Source: Paenibacillus marchantiae (lineage in GTDB: Bacteria > Bacillota > Bacilli > Paenibacillales > Paenibacillaceae). Taken from it: a stretch of DNA of 64,000 nucleotides. Position 1 is the stretch's first letter. The number at the start of each line of letters is the position of its first letter. Where the stretch lies: NCBI RefSeq assembly GCF_028771845.1, contig NZ_CP118270.1, positions 5,270,001 to 5,334,000 of the forward strand. The letters are read 5' to 3'. The notes below the pieces were generated by a model. That model did not search any database, was not told the DNA's origin, and saw only the letters and a list, made by a program, of their open reading frames with translations. A program made the translations under genes and the position numbers. Below, piece after piece: positions 61,531-64,000 of the stretch.

Positions 61531-62882
61531 TTTCGTAATACCCCCATATTGATCATAATAAAAGTGGCCAGGCCCAGCAGAATGCATCCGATGATCCAAA
61601 CCCCGGTTATCTCTTTGACCACTTGTGTACCTACCTTCGTCGTCTGTGATACCGCTTCCATGCTCATTAATGGCGATCTGTCGCTTGTCCACTCTGCCTT
61701 GCCTTCCGTAAACAAGTTGCTCATAAAGATCATGCCTGGAGATTGAAAGAAAAGCTGATAGGCCGAATTCCGGTTGACCACTTGCTCATAAAAAGGATTA
61801 ATTCCATAGGACAGTTCACTAATTCCATCATCGTTCAGGTCAAGACCTTGAAAGGAATCCCAGAAGTTTTCCTTCATCTCATTGTTCCGGCTGTCCATCG
61901 CTGAAGCTTCAATCACATTCGAAACAAATTGGTTTCTGGTAAACTGATTATCCTCCGCAAGAACGAGCTGAATTCCGATGAAATTCCGGAGCACCGCATT
62001 GCCGCGAATTTCATTTCCTGAGGATTCAGCAATGTTCATGCCAACACGGTTACCCTCCACGACATTGTTATGAACCGAGGATTGCTGTACGTCATACAAC
62101 AAAATCCCTTGTGAATGCACATTTTCGTTCTGTTTGCGAAAAGAGTTTCCCGATACGACCGTATTCTTGACGCCCATGACCATGGCTCCGGTACTGTTGT
62201 TCTCTCCAACATTGTCCACAACAGAAGAGCCATCGATATACATACAATGAATGCCATACCTGGTATGTAACAGCGTGTTAGCCTTAACCGTAAGATTGCG
62301 ACTGTTCTCCAGATATATACCATCCCGCATGCCCGTAATTTTGTTGTCTTCGATGTGGGTACGATGGGAATTGTACAGATCAATGCCATTCCCCTTTTGA
62401 CCACTGGAAGCAGACTCCGGTCCAGCCCATGAAATAGTATTGCTATGTATGAGCCCATCGACAGAACCCCGCAGCACGATTCCAAAACTTTGACTCTGAA
62501 TATCCAGGCCCGTGATCTCTACTCGATCTCCTTCAACCTGAATCGCTGCAGTGGGTTCATTTGTTAAGTGTCGTACCGTGAAACCCTGCAATGTCACTCC
62601 ATCTGAACGAATGGTAATGGTGGATTCAGCATCCGTATTCAATACCAATACGGATGAGTCCCCTCGAATGGATATATTCTTGTCTATACTTACGGGACCA
62701 GAATAAATACCCGTCTCAAGTACAAGCACTTCTCCAGGTCTAGAACCATCAATGATTGGCTGGAGTGGAATAGCATCTTTGGTTTCAGGAGCAGCATTTG
62801 CAGTGTCCAGCGGGTAAGATAGCGGGATCAACAGTATCCCTATAAGCAGCAATATGCTCAGGACAATCCGTTCGCGAAACAT
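61527..62882 (-). CDS. nosD: NosD-like beta-helix protein
   Basis: This is a secreted right-handed beta-helix protein of about 451 residues with an N-terminal signal peptide and a C-terminal transmembrane helix (IIGCILLGLATFIMINMGVL). The repeats contain many Asn ladders (for example VKNTVVSGNSFRKQ and GNEIRGNAVLRN), as in NosD. It is the first gene of the cluster. The start at 62882 has AAGGAGG 5 nt upstream; other starts (62906 GTG, 62885 ATG) are less well spaced. Confidence 0.86.
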   Translation of the reverse strand: MFRERIVLSILLLIGILLIPLSYPLDTANAAPETKDAIPLQPIIDGSRPGEVLVLETGIYSGPVSIDKNISIRGDSSVLVLNTDAESTITIRSDGVTLQGFTVRHLTNEPTAAIQVEGDRVEITGLDIQSQSFGIVLRGSVDGLIHSNTISWAGPESASSGQKGNGIDLYNSHRTHIEDNKITGMRDGIYLENSRNLTVKANTLLHTRYGIHCMYIDGSSVVDNVGENNSTGAMVMGVKNTVVSGNSFRKQNENVHSQGILLYDVQQSSVHNNVVEGNRVGMNIAESSGNEIRGNAVLRNFIGIQLVLAEDNQFTRNQFVSNVIEASAMDSRNNEMKENFWDSFQGLDLNDDGISELSYGINPFYEQVVNRNSAYQLFFQSPGMIFMSNLFTEGKAEWTSDRSPLMSMEAVSQTTKVGTQVVKEITGVWIIGCILLGLATFIMINMGVLRK

Positions 62883-63059
62883 CATAACCTCCTTCATGAA
62901 ACACACTGCTCATAGTGTACATAAAAACAAATTTTTACCATATAGCTCAAGCTAGCTATAGAGCTGGACGTTTTGTGTCCAAATTGTGAGGTCATTGTGG
63001 TAAAAGTAGAAAAATCACATCCACTTAACATGAAAATAGAAAGAACACACGGATATAGT

Positions 63060-63099
63060 AAAAAAAGCTTATTACAGACGATTATGGTCTGTAATAAGC
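63060..63099 (-). terminator. Terminator overlapping the end of the NarL-type regulator gene
   Basis: GCTTATTACAGAC and GTCTGTAATAAGC are perfectly complementary, and the minus strand continues TTTTTTT. The regulator's stop codon lies inside the stem. It separates the two-component pair from the nos-like cluster, whose promoter must lie in 62907-63059; I see no clear -35/-10 there. Confidence 0.85.
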
Positions 63100-63725
63100 C
63101 CTTGCTCCAATGCATAACGTGTCAGTTGAACACGATTTTGAACCTGCAGTTTTTGCAAAATGTTTTTTAAATGATTCTTGACGGTATACTCTGAAATTGT
63201 ATAATTCACAGCGATTTCTTTGTTCGTCCATCCTGCAGCCACGCCATACAGAATATCCTTTTCCCTTGTCGTTAGTGGAACGTCAGGTTCTTTTTTCTCC
63301 GTGAGTGAGACATCCTTCAGGATTTGGTAAGCCACCTCGCGGCTCAATGGAGCTTCTTCTGTAACGATGGAATGAAGATATTCCAGCCACATGGAGGGTT
63401 CAAGGTTTTTGAGCAGATAACCCTGAGCTCCCCGTTTCAACGCTTCCAGAAGGTGTAGTACATCATCCGAGACGGTAATCATGACAATTTTCACATAAGG
63501 AAACGCCAATTTGATCCGCTGTGTTGCTTCAAGACCGTTCATAATTGGCATCTGAATGTCCATGAGGATTAGATCGGGAAGCCACTGTTCTGTATAATCA
63601 ATCGCTTGTTGACCGTCCGACACGACGCCAATCACTTCGAAGCTGGGGTCCATGGATAAAATTTCACATATGGCTTCTCTCGCATGAGCGTGATCGTCTA
63701 CAACAAGTACGCGAGTATGACTCAT
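63072..63725 (-). CDS. NarL/LuxR-family response regulator
   Basis: This 217-residue response regulator has a receiver domain (acidic pair in VLVVDDH, phospho-acceptor Asp in DLILMDIQMPIMNG, Lys in YLLKNLEP) and a LuxR helix-turn-helix (LTTREKDILYGVAAGWTNKE, then YTISEYTVKNHLKNIL). The ATG overlaps the kinase stop. Control of the adjacent nos-like cluster is likely from position. NreC/NarL proteins of this type respond to oxygen or nitrate, but no site was seen. Confidence 0.9.
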   Translation of the reverse strand: MSHTRVLVVDDHAHAREAICEILSMDPSFEVIGVVSDGQQAIDYTEQWLPDLILMDIQMPIMNGLEATQRIKLAFPYVKIVMITVSDDVLHLLEALKRGAQGYLLKNLEPSMWLEYLHSIVTEEAPLSREVAYQILKDVSLTEKKEPDVPLTTREKDILYGVAAGWTNKEIAVNYTISEYTVKNHLKNILQKLQVQNRVQLTRYALEQGLITDHNRL

Positions 63726-64000
63726 AACATCTCACCATCCTTTGAAAATTCGACAACAGTAAGCTGCTGCTCCCTTCGGAATTGCATGTTATAGTTCAGC
63801 TCATTCATCCGCTCTCTCATGATTTTCAGTCCATATCGATCCTTTCGTTCAAAGGGATTCATCTCAAATCCTTTTCCATTATCTCGAATCGTGATATTCC
63901 AGCACTTCTTGTGCCCATTTCCCTGAATCCATCCTTGGGAAGCTGATGCATGCTTTTGAATATTAAAGAGAGCTTCCCGAATACAAGCGAGCAGTTCTAC
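63722..64000 (-). CDS. NarX/NreB-type sensor histidine kinase, partial (N-terminus outside window)
   Basis: Only the last 92 residues are visible. They contain the N box REALFNIQKHA and the G box IRDNGKGF, then GLKIMRERM, typical of HPK7-type kinases that pair with NarL regulators. The stop codon overlaps the regulator's ATG. The sensor part lies beyond the window end, so the signal cannot be named. Confidence 0.85.
   Translation of the reverse strand, partial: VELLACIREALFNIQKHASASQGWIQGNGHKKCWNITIRDNGKGFEMNPFERKDRYGLKIMRERMNELNYNMQFRREQQLTVVEFSKDGEML

Noticed and set aside
1..64000. tRNA, rRNA, insertion sequences, prophage and CRISPR arrays
   Set aside because: No cloverleaf or rRNA motifs, transposase or integrase genes, or repeat-spacer arrays were found on reading; short hairpins are accounted for by terminators or operators.

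Overview
The window reads as chromosomal DNA of a low-to-moderate-GC, spore-forming Gram-positive bacterium, most likely a Paenibacillus or close relative. The grounds are strong AGGAGG ribosome-binding sites with several TTG/GTG starts, the paired YesM/YesN-type regulators beside carbohydrate ABC transporters, a DUF4832-plus-CBM protein, a CcpA-type cre site and a Bacillus-type cydABDC operon. This assignment is an inference; no rRNA or other marker gene lies in the window.

Region 1 (1-14.2 kb) is a carbohydrate-uptake locus. On the minus strand are a solute-binding lipoprotein, two permeases, a secreted DUF4832/CBM protein and a membrane-anchored AraC-type regulator cut by the window start. 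On the plus strand are a GH31 glycosidase, the remnant of a Gfo/Idh/MocA oxidoreductase, a YesN-type response regulator, a YesM-type kinase and a second, membrane-anchored solute-binding protein. Two direct repeats spaced 20 bp apart lie between the divergent arms.

Region 2 (14.3-22.9 kb) holds a short-chain dehydrogenase with a TetR regulator and a palindromic operator inside its promoter, a small unknown protein, the complete ribose operon rbsRKDACB behind one combined RbsR/CcpA-like site, and a MaoC hydratase.

Region 3 (23-31.6 kb) holds a rifampin phosphotransferase gene (rph) with an overlapping divergent promoter that may make a small RNA, an OmpR-type two-component system, a YbjQ-family protein, a truncated secreted remnant, a DMT exporter and a serine hydrolase.

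Region 4 (31.7-48.3 kb) is a patchwork of small accessory genes. It contains the polyamine acetyltransferase paiA, a four-gene oxidoreductase/cupin operon, a methyltransferase pseudogene, two MFS exporters, a CDF cation exporter, a YitT protein and three MerR regulators. Each MerR regulator lies next to a promoter with the 19-bp spacer typical of MerR control. A promoter plus DUF6530-like gene appears to have been duplicated, and the second copy now drives an MFS gene.

Region 5 (48.3-52.2 kb) encodes the carboxynorspermidine route to spermidine-type polyamines (synthase and decarboxylase) behind a long leader with terminator-like hairpins. A secreted mannose-lectin-type protein follows after about 0.9 kb of structured intergenic DNA.

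Region 6 (52.2-64 kb) is respiratory. It holds cydABDC (cytochrome bd and its assembly exporter) with Rex-like sites, then a nosD-nosL-nosY-nosF-tlpA-like cluster without nosZ, and a NarL-type two-component pair whose kinase is cut by the window end.
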